Part shown: piece after piece, positions 34,597 to 44,491 of the stretch
How positions within the stretch are numbered: position 1 is the stretch's first letter
Layout of the letters: every line of letters starts with the position of its first letter
DNA from: Pannonibacter sp. XCT-53
GTDB lineage: Bacteria; Pseudomonadota; Alphaproteobacteria; Rhizobiales; Stappiaceae
Length of the DNA: 64,000 nucleotides
Assembly (NCBI RefSeq): GCF_009915765.1
Contig: NZ_JAABLQ010000001.1
Location: 2,728,001-2,792,000 of the forward strand
Direction of reading: 5' to 3'
Position numbers and translations under genes: made by a program
The notes under the pieces: generated by a model
Database searches by the model: none
Seen by the model: only the letters and a program-made list of their open reading frames with translations
Told to the model about the DNA's origin: nothing

Positions 34597-35718
34597 ATGA
34601 TCATTCGCCTTATCCTCGCCCTCGCTGTCGTTGCCGGTCTCGGCTACGGCGCCTACTTCTTCAACGACTTCCGGGGACAGATGATCGCGCAGTACTTTGC
34701 GCAGCCGCGCCCGCCGGTGACGGTCTCGACCGTCGAGGTGAAGCCCGAGGACTGGACGCCGGGCATTGAGTCCATCGGCACCGTGCGCGCCCGCCAGGGC
34801 GTCGACGTGCCGGCGCGGACCTCGGGCATCGTCAAGCAGATCTCCTTCACCTCCAACCAGGAGGTGACCGAGGGCATGCTGCTGGTCCAGCTCGACGACG
34901 AGACCGAGCAGGCGGACCTGATCGCGGCGAAGGCGAATGTCGAGCGCGACAGCCAGGCGCTGCGCCGCGCCTCGACCCTGAACGACCGCGGCTTCAACTC
35001 GACCCAGAACCTGGACAACGCCACCGCCGCGCTTGACGCCTCGCGCTCGCAGCTGGAGCGCGTGCAGGCGGCGATCAACCAGAAGAAGATCGTGGCGCCC
35101 TTCTCCGGCACGATCGGCATCTCGCGGATCGACGTCGGCCAGTACGTGCCGGCCGGCACGGCGATTGCCACGCTGCAGGACCTCAAGGTGATGAAGGTCG
35201 ACTTCAGCGTGCCGGAACAGCAGCTGACGGAGCTGAAGATCGGCCAGCCGGTGCAGGTCGGCCTGAGCGAGGGCAGCTACACCCATGTCGGCAAGATCAC
35301 CGGCATCGACCCCAAGATCGACCCGCAGTCGCGCCTGATCTCGCTGCAGGCCGAGGTGGAGAACGCCGACGGCGCGCTCTATCCGGGCCAGTTCGCCTTC
35401 GTGCGCGTGGTCCTGCCGACCGAGCCGGACGTGATCGCCCTGCCGCAGACCGCCGTGGTGCAGAGCCTTTACGGCACCTATGTCTTCAAGGTCGTCGAGG
35501 AGGCCAAGGAAGGCGACGCCAACGCCAAGCAGCTGATCGTGCGCCAGGTCTTCGTGACGACGGGCCGCCGCTTCGGGGGCCAGATCGAGGTGACCAAGGG
35601 CCTGTCCGCAGGCGACCAGATCGTCAGCGCCGGCCAGAACAAGCTCAGCGTCGGCAACACCGTGACCATCGACAACACGGTCAATCCGGCCACGGCCGAG
35701 ATGAAGATCGGGGGCTGA
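34597..35718 (+). CDS. RND efflux membrane fusion protein
   Basis: 373 residues. The N-terminus has a single hydrophobic segment (about 4-22) and no lipobox, so it is membrane-anchored or cleaved. The HlyD/AcrA fold shows RQGVDVPARTSGIVKQISFT (lipoyl half), a short alpha-hairpin (about 105-150) with LNDRGFNSTQNLDNATAALD, then APFSGTIGISRIDVGQYVPA and beta-barrel segments to FVRVVLPTEPDVIALPQTAV. It links the inner-membrane pump to an outer-membrane channel, which is not encoded nearby. The pump gene follows after 4 bp. Confidence 0.94.
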   Translation: MIIRLILALAVVAGLGYGAYFFNDFRGQMIAQYFAQPRPPVTVSTVEVKPEDWTPGIESIGTVRARQGVDVPARTSGIVKQISFTSNQEVTEGMLLVQLDDETEQADLIAAKANVERDSQALRRASTLNDRGFNSTQNLDNATAALDASRSQLERVQAAINQKKIVAPFSGTIGISRIDVGQYVPAGTAIATLQDLKVMKVDFSVPEQQLTELKIGQPVQVGLSEGSYTHVGKITGIDPKIDPQSRLISLQAEVENADGALYPGQFAFVRVVLPTEPDVIALPQTAVVQSLYGTYVFKVVEEAKEGDANAKQLIVRQVFVTTGRRFGGQIEVTKGLSAGDQIVSAGQNKLSVGNTVTIDNTVNPATAEMKIGG

Positions 35719-35722
35719 CGCG

Positions 35723-38700
35723 ATGAATTTCTCCGAAATCTTCATCCGTCGACCGGTGCTGTCGACGGTGGTCAGTCTCCTGATCCTCCTCATGGGGGCC
35801 CAGGGCATCGTCAACATGTCGATCCGCCAGTATCCGAAGATCGAGGAAACCGTGATCACGGTGAACACGATCTTCGTCGGCGCCAGCTCGGAGCTGATCC
35901 AGGGCTTCATCACGACGCCGATCGCCAAGGCCGTCGCCTCGGCCGAGGGCGTGGACTACGTCACCTCCAAGAGCTCGCTCGGCATGTCGACGGTCACCGT
36001 CAACATGAAGCTCAACACTGACCCGGACAAGGCGCTGACCGAGGTGATCTCCAAGGTGCAGCAGGTGCGCAGCCGGCTGCCGCAGGAGGCCGAGGATCCG
36101 GTGATCCAGAAGGGCACCGGCCAGTCCTTCGCCATCATGTATCTGACCGTGCTGTCGGACGTGATGTCGCCGCAGGAAATCACCGAGTTCACCTCGCGCG
36201 TGATCCAGCCGCAGCTCTCCATCGTCGAGGGCGTCGCCGACGCCCAGATCCTCGGCGAGCAGACCTTCTCGATGCGCATCTGGATCGATCCGATCCGGCT
36301 GGCCTCGCGCAATGTCACGGCTGCGGAGGTCCTGGCCGCCATCCAGCAGGCCAACTTCCTCTCCGCCCCGGGCAAGACCGAGAACGAATACGTCGCCTAC
36401 CAGATCGAGACCAAGACGACGCTGCAGTCGCCGGAGGCCTTCGAGGCCCTGCCGGTGCGCTCGGACGGCACCGATGTGGTGCGCCTGCGCGACGTGGCGC
36501 GGGTGGAGCTGGGCTCCAAGAGCACCGACACGCGCGTGTCGTTCAACGGCCAGGGCGGCATCTTCCTCGGCATCATGCCGACGCCGTCCGCCAACCCGCT
36601 GGACACCGCCCAGGGCGTGCGCGACGCGCTGCCGAAGCTGCAGGAAAACCTGCCGCAGGGCATGACCGTGACCGTGGTCTATGACTCGACCGAGTTCATC
36701 AGCGCCTCGATCGAGGAAGTGTTCAAGACCATCGCCGAGGCGGTGGTGATCGTGATCCTGGTGATCCTTTTGTTCCTCGGCTCGTTCCGGGCGGTGCTGA
36801 TCCCCATCGTCACCATCCCGCTGTCGCTTGTCGGCGTGTGCTTCTTCCTCTGGGGGCTCGACTACTCGCTCAACACGCTGACGCTGCTGGCCATGGTGCT
36901 GGCCATCGGTCTCGTGGTGGACGACGCGATCGTGGTGGTGGAGAACATCCACCGGCACCTGGAAGAGGGCAAGAAGCCGCTCGATGCCGCCATTGTCGGC
37001 ATGCGCGAGATCTTCGGCCCGGTCGTGGCCATGACCATCACGCTCGGCGCGGTCTATGCGCCGATCGGCTTCGCCTCCGGCCTGACCGGCGCCCTGTTCC
37101 GCGAGTTCGCCTTCACGCTGGCCGGCGCGGTGTTCATCTCCGGCTTCGTGGCGGTGACGCTGTCACCGATGATGTCCGCGCGGCTCTTGTCGGCGGAACC
37201 GACCAGGTTCCAGCACTTCGTCGACAAGATCTTCACCGGCCTTGCCAACTGGTACGGCCGGCGGCTGGAGTCCTCGCTGCGCTACAAGCCGGCAACGCTC
37301 GTGCTGGTGCTGGGCCTGATGGGCACCACCGGCTACATGTTCATGCACACCAGCTCCGAGCTGGCGCCGGACGAGGACCAGGGCGCCCTGTTCTCGGTCG
37401 TCCAGGGCCCGGAATATGCCACCTCGGACTACACCCAGCTCTACACCGACCAGTTCTATGCCCTGACGGATGACGCGCCGGGCGTGGAGGCGCGGTTCCA
37501 GATCGTCGGCATGGGCGGCACCAACTCCGCCTTCGCGATCTGGGTGCTGAAGCCGTGGGACCAGCGCGACGTGACGCAGGACCAGGTGCAGCAGAAGGTG
37601 CAGGCGGGCCTCAACCGGTCGGCCGGCGTGGAAGCCTTCGTGTTCGCCCCGCCCTCGCTGCCGGGCTCCGGCGGCGGCCTGCCGGTGCAGTTCGTGCTGC
37701 AGACGACCGGCTCGGCCGAACAGGTCTACGAGGTGTCCGAGCAGATCCGCCAGAAGGCCATGGCCACCGGCCAGTTCATCGTGGTGCAGAACTCGGCCTC
37801 CTTCGACAAGCCGCGCACGACGGTGCTGATCGACCGCGATCGCGCCGCAGCCCTGGGCGTTCCCGTCTCGGCCATCGGCCAGACGCTGAACATCCTCGTC
37901 GGCGGGGCGTCGGTGTCCAAGTTCGACCGCGACGGTCGCGCCTACGACATCATCCCGCAGGTGGGCAAGGACTTCCGCATGAACCCGGAGCTGCTGGGCG
38001 AGCTTTATGTCCGCGCCAACGGCGGGGCCATGGTGCCGCTGTCCTCGGTGGTGCGGATCCAGACCGATGCGACCGCCACCTCGATCGACCAGTTCAACCA
38101 GCTGAACTCGGCCACCCTGTCGGCCCTGCCCATGCCGGGCGTGACGACGGGCACGGCGCTGGCGACGCTGCAACGGATCGCGGCCGAGGAGATGCCGGAA
38201 GGCTTCTTCGAGGACTATGCCGGCCAGTCGCGCCTCGAGGTCAAGGAAGGCAACACGATCCTCGTCGCCTTCGCCCTCGCCGTCGTCGTCATCTACCTGG
38301 TGCTGGCAGCCCAGTTCGAGAGCTTCCGCGATCCGTTCATCATCATGATGTCGGTGCCGCTGTCGATCTTCGGCGCCATCGTGCCGCTGTTCCTGGGGGC
38401 CGGATCGCTCAACATCTACACCCAGGTGGGCATGATCACGCTGGTCGGCCTCATCACCAAGCACGGCATCCTGATGGTCGAGTTCGCCAATGCGCAGCGC
38501 GAGCTGCACGGGCGGACCAAGGCACAGGCGATCGTGGAGGCCGCGCGCGAACGCCTGCGTCCGATCCTGATGACCACCGGCGCCATGGTGCTGGGCGTCA
38601 TCCCGCTGGTGATTGCCGACGGCGCAGGCGCGGCCGCGCGCTACTCGATCGGTCTGGTGATCTGCACCGGCATGTCGGTGGGCACGCTGTTCACGCTGTT

Positions 38701-38863
38701 CGTGGTGCCGATGTTCTACATGTACATCGGCCACTCGGACCGCGCGCATGACGAGACCGGCACGCCGGCACCCGCGTCCGCCGACAGCGGGCACGCTGCC
38801 CGGGCGGCAACGCCGGCTGACGCCCCGGACGGCGCAGCAGGCGGCGTCCCGGCCAACGCCTGA
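35723..38863 (+). CDS. RND efflux pump (HAE1 family)
   Basis: 1,046 residues, the normal size. It begins MNFSEIFIRRPVLSTVVSLL, typical of AcrB/MexF-type pumps. TM4 carries GLVVDDAIVVVENIHRHLEE with the two Asp needed for proton coupling, and TM10 has LITKHGILMVEFAN with the conserved Lys. The two large periplasmic loops are intact. A ~40-residue Ala/Pro/Asp-rich tail ends the protein. It exports hydrophobic or amphiphilic compounds driven by protons. Likely regulation is through the TetR operator upstream of the pair. Confidence 0.96.
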   Translation: MNFSEIFIRRPVLSTVVSLLILLMGAQGIVNMSIRQYPKIEETVITVNTIFVGASSELIQGFITTPIAKAVASAEGVDYVTSKSSLGMSTVTVNMKLNTDPDKALTEVISKVQQVRSRLPQEAEDPVIQKGTGQSFAIMYLTVLSDVMSPQEITEFTSRVIQPQLSIVEGVADAQILGEQTFSMRIWIDPIRLASRNVTAAEVLAAIQQANFLSAPGKTENEYVAYQIETKTTLQSPEAFEALPVRSDGTDVVRLRDVARVELGSKSTDTRVSFNGQGGIFLGIMPTPSANPLDTAQGVRDALPKLQENLPQGMTVTVVYDSTEFISASIEEVFKTIAEAVVIVILVILLFLGSFRAVLIPIVTIPLSLVGVCFFLWGLDYSLNTLTLLAMVLAIGLVVDDAIVVVENIHRHLEEGKKPLDAAIVGMREIFGPVVAMTITLGAVYAPIGFASGLTGALFREFAFTLAGAVFISGFVAVTLSPMMSARLLSAEPTRFQHFVDKIFTGLANWYGRRLESSLRYKPATLVLVLGLMGTTGYMFMHTSSELAPDEDQGALFSVVQGPEYATSDYTQLYTDQFYALTDDAPGVEARFQIVGMGGTNSAFAIWVLKPWDQRDVTQDQVQQKVQAGLNRSAGVEAFVFAPPSLPGSGGGLPVQFVLQTTGSAEQVYEVSEQIRQKAMATGQFIVVQNSASFDKPRTTVLIDRDRAAALGVPVSAIGQTLNILVGGASVSKFDRDGRAYDIIPQVGKDFRMNPELLGELYVRANGGAMVPLSSVVRIQTDATATSIDQFNQLNSATLSALPMPGVTTGTALATLQRIAAEEMPEGFFEDYAGQSRLEVKEGNTILVAFALAVVVIYLVLAAQFESFRDPFIIMMSVPLSIFGAIVPLFLGAGSLNIYTQVGMITLVGLITKHGILMVEFANAQRELHGRTKAQAIVEAARERLRPILMTTGAMVLGVIPLVIADGAGAAARYSIGLVICTGMSVGTLFTLFVVPMFYMYIGHSDRAHDETGTPAPASADSGHAARAATPADAPDGAAGGVPANA

Positions 38864-39034
38864 CCCGACCCGGCACCGCCGCCCGCCTGCCAGCGGGCGG
38901 CGGCGGCCGTTCCGGCGCAGGCGCCGCACGGCTGGCCGGCCAGCGCCCCGCGCCTCGCCCCCCTCACCCGACCGGAGCGCCATCCCGGATCGCCGCCACC
39001 GGATGCCCCGCCCGCCAACCCGCCGTGTAGCCCG

Positions 39035-39793
39035 ATGCCCCGATACGAGTTCCGCATGCAGCGCGTCCATGTCGACGCCCCGCTCCGCCCGGCCGAGGCC
39101 GTGACCGCCAGCAAGGACCAGGCGAACTATCTCCTGAACGTGCTGCGACTGCAGGCCGGCGACGAGGTGCTGCTGTTCAACGGCCGGGACGGCGAATGGC
39201 GGGCGACGGTCGAGACCCCGACGCGCAAGACCTGTGCGCTGGTTCCCGCCGAACAGACCCGGCCGCAACCGGCGCCGAGCGACTTCGACTATCTCTTTGC
39301 CCCGCTGAAACACGCCCGGCTCGACTACATGGTGCAGAAGGCCGTGGAAATGGGCGCCTCGCGCCTGTCGCCGGTGATCACCCGCCATACCCAGGCGGCG
39401 CGGGTCAACACGGAGCGGATGGCGGCCAATGTCGTCGAGGCGGCCGAACAATGCGGCATCCTGCAGCTGGCCGAGGTGCGCGAGCCGCGGCCGCTGGCCG
39501 ACGTCATCGCGGGCTGGAGCAGGGAGGCCCCGGACCGCCAGCTGATCTTCTGCGATGAAGGCGAGGCAAGCCAGAACCCGCTTGGCCCGCTCGAGGCCCT
39601 GAAGGCGGAGGGCGCACGGCCGCTGGCGCTGCTGATCGGACCGGAGGGCGGCTTCTCGGAGGAGGAGCGGGCCCTGCTGCGCCGCCAGCCCTTCGTGACG
39701 CCGATCCCGCTCGGACCGCGCGTGCTGAGGGCCGACACGGCCGCCGTCGCCGCCTTCGCCGTGGTGCAGGCGGTGCTTGGTGACTGGAGATGA
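39035..39793 (+). CDS. rsmE: 16S rRNA (uracil1498-N3)-methyltransferase
   Basis: 252 residues from ATG 39035; an ATG at 39056 is also possible. The N-terminal PUA-like domain has [33 protein letters not shown]. The SPOUT methyltransferase knot shows [13 protein letters not shown] and [18 protein letters not shown], the SAM-binding loops of RsmE. It methylates U1498 in the decoding region of 16S rRNA. Next downstream is gshA, a common rsmE neighbour in alphaproteobacteria. Confidence 0.95.
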   Translation: MPRYEFRMQRVHVDAPLRPAEAVTASKDQANYLLNVLRLQAGDEVLLFNGRDGEWRATVETPTRKTCALVPAEQTRPQPAPSDFDYLFAPLKHARLDYMVQKAVEMGASRLSPVITRHTQAARVNTERMAANVVEAAEQCGILQLAEVREPRPLADVIAGWSREAPDRQLIFCDEGEASQNPLGPLEALKAEGARPLALLIGPEGGFSEEERALLRRQPFVTPIPLGPRVLRADTAAVAAFAVVQAVLGDWR

Positions 39794-39831
39794 TCCGGCC
39801 GCGTGACCGGAGCAGGACGACGGACCGAGTG

Positions 39832-39858
39832 GACTGACCCGACTGACCCGACTGACCT
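39832..39858. repeat. three 9-bp units after rsmE
   Basis: GACTGACCC occurs twice, then GACTGACCT and a partial GACTT, 38 bp after the rsmE stop. Confidence 0.8.
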
Positions 39859-39960
39859 GACTTGCCGCGCGGTGGATCGCGCAATTGTGAAACGAGATGT
39901 TTGTTCCTGGGGCGGGGCCCCGCTATTGTGCCGCCCCACCCCGTTGCCGGAGACGCCCCC

Positions 39961-41334
39961 ATGGCCCGCGACACCATCGATTCGACGCCGATCACCAGCG
40001 TCAAGGAACTCGCCGCCCATCTGGCCTCGGGTTCCAAGCCCAAGGACCAGTTCCGCCTGGGCACCGAGCACGAGAAGTTCGCCTTCTACACGGCGGACCT
40101 GTCGCCGGTGCCCTATGCCGGCCCGCGCGGCATCGAAGCCCTGCTGAAAGGCATGGAAGGCCTTCTGGGCTGGGAGCCGATCTCCGACAAGGGCAACATC
40201 ATCGGTCTGGCCGACCCGGTCGCGGGCGGCGCCATTTCGATTGAACCGGGCGGGCAGTTCGAGCTGTCCGGCGCCCCGCTCGACACCCTGCACCAGACCT
40301 GCCGCGAGACCAACGCGCATCTGGCGCAACTGAACCAGATCGCCGAACCGCTCGGCATCGGCTTCCTCGGTCTCGGTTTCACGCCGACCTGGAGCCGCGC
40401 CGAGGTGCCGGTGATGCCGAAGTCGCGCTATGCGATCATGAGCAGCTACATGCCGAAGGTCGGTACGCTTGGCCTCGACATGATGTACCGGACCTCGACG
40501 ATCCAGGTGAACCTGGACTTCGCCGACGAGGCGGACATGGTGAAGAAGATGCGCGTGAGCCTGGCGCTGCAGCCGGTGGCCACCGCGATCTTCGCCAATT
40601 CGCCGTTCACCGAGGGCAAGCCGAACGGCTTCCAGTCCTTCCGCGCGGAAATCTGGAAGGACACGGACAACCAGCGCTCCGGCCCGATCCCCTTCGCCTT
40701 CCACCAGGACTTCGGCTTCGAGGCCTATGTGAACTGGGCGATCGACGTGCCGATGTATTTCGTCAAGCGCGGCGACACCTATTTCGAGGCCACCACCACC
40801 ACCTTCCGCCAGTTCATGAACGGTGCGCTGAAGGACAAGCTGCCGGACGGCCTGCCGACCATCGGCGACTGGAACAACCACCTGTCGACGCTGTTCCCGG
40901 ATGTGCGGCTGAAGAAGTACCTGGAGATGCGCGGTGCGGACGGCGGCCCCTGGCGCCGGATCTGCGCCCTGCCCGCCCTGTGGGTGGGCCTGCTCTATGA
41001 CGAGGGCATCCTGGAAGACGCCTGGCAGATGGTGAAAGGCTGGAGCGAGGCCGAGCGGCTGGCCCTGCGCAACGACGTGCCGATCCACGGCCTGAAGACG
41101 CCGTTCCGCAGCGGGACCGTGCTGGATCTCGCCCGGGACATGGTGGCCCTGTCGCGCGAGGGCCTGAAGCGCCGCGCCCGGCTGAACGAGGCCGGCCAGG
41201 ACGAGCGGCTGCACCTCGCCTCGCTGGAAGAGGCGCTGGCGCTCGGCCAGTCGCCGGCCGACCAGATGCTGGAGCGCTATTCCGGCGTCTGGCAGGGCGA
41301 CATCCGCCAGGCCTATCGCGACTACGCCTACTGA
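39961..41334 (+). CDS. gshA: glutamate-cysteine ligase
   Basis: 457 residues from ATG 39961. It is the plant/alphaproteobacterial type of the enzyme: FRLGTEHEKFAFY at the start, GGAISIEPGGQFELSGAPLDTLHQT, FTPTWSRAEVPVMPKSRY and MSSYMPKVGTLGLDMMYRTST, then PFTEGKPNGFQSFRAEIW. It makes gamma-glutamylcysteine, the first step of glutathione synthesis, in the cytosol. Two conserved Cys that form the redox switch of the plant enzyme cannot be located with certainty. A GST gene elsewhere in the window would use the product. Confidence 0.96.
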   Translation: MARDTIDSTPITSVKELAAHLASGSKPKDQFRLGTEHEKFAFYTADLSPVPYAGPRGIEALLKGMEGLLGWEPISDKGNIIGLADPVAGGAISIEPGGQFELSGAPLDTLHQTCRETNAHLAQLNQIAEPLGIGFLGLGFTPTWSRAEVPVMPKSRYAIMSSYMPKVGTLGLDMMYRTSTIQVNLDFADEADMVKKMRVSLALQPVATAIFANSPFTEGKPNGFQSFRAEIWKDTDNQRSGPIPFAFHQDFGFEAYVNWAIDVPMYFVKRGDTYFEATTTTFRQFMNGALKDKLPDGLPTIGDWNNHLSTLFPDVRLKKYLEMRGADGGPWRRICALPALWVGLLYDEGILEDAWQMVKGWSEAERLALRNDVPIHGLKTPFRSGTVLDLARDMVALSREGLKRRARLNEAGQDERLHLASLEEALALGQSPADQMLERYSGVWQGDIRQAYRDYAY

Positions 41335-41515
41335 GCGGAGCCCCTGACCGGAACCGCCGGGGAGAGACGGCCCGGCGGGAGCCTTTCCGGACGGCTTCCC
41401 GGATGGCGTTCCGGGAGGCCCTCGGGGCGGGCGTCCGTGCGGTGCAAAACGGGATTTGACCGCAGGGACGCGAAAGCCGATCATGCGGAGAGAGACGATT
41501 CCGGCGCGAGGCGGC

Positions 41516-42418
41516 ATGAGCGACGCAAGCGGACTGTTCACTTCCCTTGATCCTGCCGGGGTGGTCGAGACCATGCGCCGGCAGTTCGGTCTGGGCGACG
41601 CCGACATCAGCCGGGCCATGGGCGCGCTGCTGCCGGCGGCCTTCGCCGGCCTGAAGCACATGACGGCAGCCCCGGACGCCATGCAGGGCTTCCTCGGCTT
41701 CCTGAAGGCGCAAGCCCCGCAAGGGGGCGCCGGCGATGCCTTCTCCTTTGGACAGGGACTTGCAGGCGCGCAGGGGCTTGCAGGCACGCAGGGTCTGGCA
41801 GGCGCACAGGGTCTGGCGGGAGGACTGGGCGCAGCGCCGACGGCCTGGTTCTTCGGACCCGCCCCGATGCAGCAGGCGATTGCCGATCAGGTGGCCAAGA
41901 TCACCGGCGTGCAGCAGGATGCCGTCACCGCGCTGATGCCCGTGGCCGCCACCCTGGCCACCGCCCAGGTGGCGCGGCCCTATCTGCAGGGGCAGGCGCG
42001 TGACCTGTTCGATGCCTTCATGGCCGGATATGCGCGTGGCCGGCCGAAGCCGGCCCCGACGCCGGCGGGCATGATGGCGGGCTATACCGACGCGGTGCAA
42101 TCATTCTGGACCCGCTTCCTCGGGCTGGACGACAAGGCGCCGCTGGCCCCGTTCTGGCAGACGGGGACCTCCGAGACCGCCGCCGCACGGCGGCCGGCGC
42201 CGCCCGCCCGCGAGCCGGCCCCAGAAAAGGCGCCCGAAAAGACACCCGAACGGGCCTCCGGTCTGGCTCCCGATCCGGCTGCCGAGGCCGCAGGGGCGAC
42301 CGTTGCCGGACCCGCGGCAATCCTGAATGACTGGTTTGCCGCCAGCCGCGCCTTCCAGGAAACCCAGATCCGGGCCATCGAGAGCGTGTTCGACTCGATC
42401 GAGGGCAAGACGGCCTGA
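41516..42418 (+). CDS. DUF937-containing protein
   Basis: 300 residues from ATG 41516; an ATG at 41483 is also in frame, and neither has a strong ribosome-binding site. Residues about 5-60 (GLFTSLDPAGVVETMRRQFG and SRAMGALLPAAFAGLKHM) and the later VAKITGVQQDAVTALMPVAATLATAQVARP match the DUF937 helical repeat. Between them an in-frame 18-bp array encodes four QGLAGA units. The C-terminal half is Pro/Glu/Ala-rich and ends in a helical ILNDWFAASRAFQETQIRAIESVF that recalls phasin tails. The cellular role is unknown. Confidence 0.75.
   Translation: MSDASGLFTSLDPAGVVETMRRQFGLGDADISRAMGALLPAAFAGLKHMTAAPDAMQGFLGFLKAQAPQGGAGDAFSFGQGLAGAQGLAGTQGLAGAQGLAGGLGAAPTAWFFGPAPMQQAIADQVAKITGVQQDAVTALMPVAATLATAQVARPYLQGQARDLFDAFMAGYARGRPKPAPTPAGMMAGYTDAVQSFWTRFLGLDDKAPLAPFWQTGTSETAAARRPAPPAREPAPEKAPEKTPERASGLAPDPAAEAAGATVAGPAAILNDWFAASRAFQETQIRAIESVFDSIEGKTA
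41753..41824 (+). repeat. four in-frame 18-bp units in the DUF937 gene
   Basis: The units encode QGLAGA, QGLAGT, QGLAGA and QGLAGG. Confidence 0.9.
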
Positions 42419-42568
42419 ACGAAAGACAGCCTGAGGGACGGCGGCCCGGGACGGGCGCCGACCGGCGGCCGACCGGGCTCCCGAGACACGCCCCCGACGC
42501 AGCACAGGCTTGACCGACCACCCGGACCGGGCCACCTTGGCGCCGCCTCAAGAACCGGAATCGCACGC

Positions 42569-44206
42569 GTGGCCGACCCGACTCCTCCCTCGAATGTCGC
42601 CGAATACTCGGTCTCCGACATTTCCTTCTCGATCAAGCGCACGCTGGAAGACACTTTCGGCTATGTGCGCGTGCGCGGGGAGCTGGGCCGCATTTCGCGC
42701 CCGGGATCGGGCCACATCTATCTCGACCTGAAGGATGACCGCTCCGTGCTGGCGGCCGTGATCTGGAAGGGCTCGGTGTCGCGGCTGAAGATCCAGCCCG
42801 AACAGGGGCTTGAGGTGATCGCCACCGGCAAGGTGACGACCTTCCCCGGCCAGTCCAAGTACCAGATGGTGATCGATGCGCTGGAGCCGGCCGGTGCAGG
42901 CGCGCTGATGGCGCTGCTGGAAGAGCGCAAGCGCAAGCTCGCCGCCGAGGGGCTGTTTGCGCCTGAGCGCAAGCGGGCGCTGCCGGCGCTGCCGCGCGTG
43001 ATCGGGGTCGTCACCTCGCCGACCGGCGCGGTGATCCGCGACATCCTGCATCGCCTGGCCGACCGGTTTCCGCTGCATGTGCTGGTGTGGCCGGTGCGCG
43101 TGCAGGGCGAGACCTGCGGCGCGGAAGTGGCCAACGGCATTCGCGGCTTCAACGCGCTGGCCCCGGGCGGCGCCATCCCGCGCCCGGACCTCATCATCGT
43201 GGCGCGCGGCGGCGGGAGCCTGGAAGACCTGTGGGGCTTCAACGACGAGCAGGTGGTGCGGGCGGCTGCGGACAGCGCCATTCCGCTGATCTCGGCGGTG
43301 GGCCACGAGACCGACTGGACGCTGATCGACCTGGCCGCCGACGTGCGCGCACCGACCCCGACGGGCGCGGCAGAAATCGCCGTGCCGGTGAAGGCGGAGC
43401 TGATGGCGGCCGTCGACGACCTGTCGCGGCGGCTGAACTCCGGCCTCGTCCGGCTGGTGAGCGCGCGGCGGACGGAACTGCGCGCGGCCGCCGCCGCCCT
43501 GCCCGCCGCCCGCGATCTGCTCGCGCTGCCGCGGCAGAAGCTCGATTTCATCGGCGGCAACCTGGAGCGCGGGCTGATCGTCAACACCCGGGCGCTCAGG
43601 ACACGGCTGATCAAGGCCGAGACGCTGCTGACGCCGGCCATGCTGTCGCGGCGCACGCTGCAGGCACGGGACCGGCTGACCGGGCTCGGCGACCGGCAGA
43701 GCCGCGCCCTTGGCGTCGCCGTGCGGGCGCAGGCACAGAAGCTGGAGGGCATCAGCCGCCGCCTGACGCCGCAGCCGCTGACGCGCCAGATCGGGCTGGG
43801 CACAGAGCGGCTCGACAACCTGTTCGCCCGGCTGGTGCGCGCCGCACATCAGGCCAACCAGAACCGCCGCCGGCACCTGGAGGGGCAGGAAAAGCTGCTC
43901 AAGTCCCTGTCCTACAAGGATGTCCTGGCGCGTGGCTATGCGCTGGTGCGCGACGCCGAGGGCCAGCCGGTGCGCCGCCCGGACGATGCGCCGGCCGGAT
44001 CACGGATCAGCATCGAGGTGGCGGACGGCCGCTTCGACGCGGTCGTGAGCGGCGGCGGCGCCCCGGCGCCAGAGGCATCCCCGGCGCCGGAGAGCGGTGC
44101 GACCGGCAGCGGCACGGCGGATCAGGCGCCGGCACGCAAGGCCAGCCGCCCGGCCCGCCCCCGCGCGGATGCGCCGGCCTCCGGCAACCAGGGGTCCCTG
44201 TTCTGA
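42569..44206 (+). CDS. xseA: exodeoxyribonuclease VII large subunit
   Basis: 545 residues from GTG 42569. The N-terminal OB-fold reads [45 protein letters not shown]. The catalytic region has [44 protein letters not shown] and [27 protein letters not shown], all diagnostic of XseA. A long coiled-coil region (about 270-440) is followed by [16 protein letters not shown]. The last ~55 residues are an Ala/Pro/Gly-rich extension ending in GNQGSLF. It degrades single-stranded DNA with XseB, whose gene is not in the window. Confidence 0.96.
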   Translation: MADPTPPSNVAEYSVSDISFSIKRTLEDTFGYVRVRGELGRISRPGSGHIYLDLKDDRSVLAAVIWKGSVSRLKIQPEQGLEVIATGKVTTFPGQSKYQMVIDALEPAGAGALMALLEERKRKLAAEGLFAPERKRALPALPRVIGVVTSPTGAVIRDILHRLADRFPLHVLVWPVRVQGETCGAEVANGIRGFNALAPGGAIPRPDLIIVARGGGSLEDLWGFNDEQVVRAAADSAIPLISAVGHETDWTLIDLAADVRAPTPTGAAEIAVPVKAELMAAVDDLSRRLNSGLVRLVSARRTELRAAAAALPAARDLLALPRQKLDFIGGNLERGLIVNTRALRTRLIKAETLLTPAMLSRRTLQARDRLTGLGDRQSRALGVAVRAQAQKLEGISRRLTPQPLTRQIGLGTERLDNLFARLVRAAHQANQNRRRHLEGQEKLLKSLSYKDVLARGYALVRDAEGQPVRRPDDAPAGSRISIEVADGRFDAVVSGGGAPAPEASPAPESGATGSGTADQAPARKASRPARPRADAPASGNQGSLF

Positions 44207-44226
44207 CCCGGGCCGCCGCAAGGCAG

Positions 44227-44298
44227 CATCGGCCCAAGTATCGGCCGCAGTGTCGGCCGCAGTGTCGGCCCCAGTATCGACCCCAGTGTCGGTCCGGG
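44227..44298. repeat. six 12-bp units after xseA
   Basis: Units of TGTCGGCCGCAG (variants TATCGGCCGCAG, TATCGACCCCAG) begin 20 bp after the xseA stop. Confidence 0.85.
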
Positions 44299-44491
44299 CC
44301 GGCGCTCCGCCCTTTGGCCGATGGCCCCGTGACCTTGCGCGCAGTGGACGCGAGGGCAGGCTTTCGCTAAGCCCTAACCAGATGCGGTCTGTCCCGGACG
44401 ACCGCATGACCCGGCAACCCTGGCAAGACCGAACAGGCGCGGAGGTCGACACGACGGTGCGACCGCTGCCGCCGATCGGGCGGAGAGCCCC

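Noticed and set aside
44240..44300. 12-bp repeats after xseA considered as a transcription terminator or protein-binding array
   Set aside because: The units are direct, not inverted, with no T-run and no known motif.
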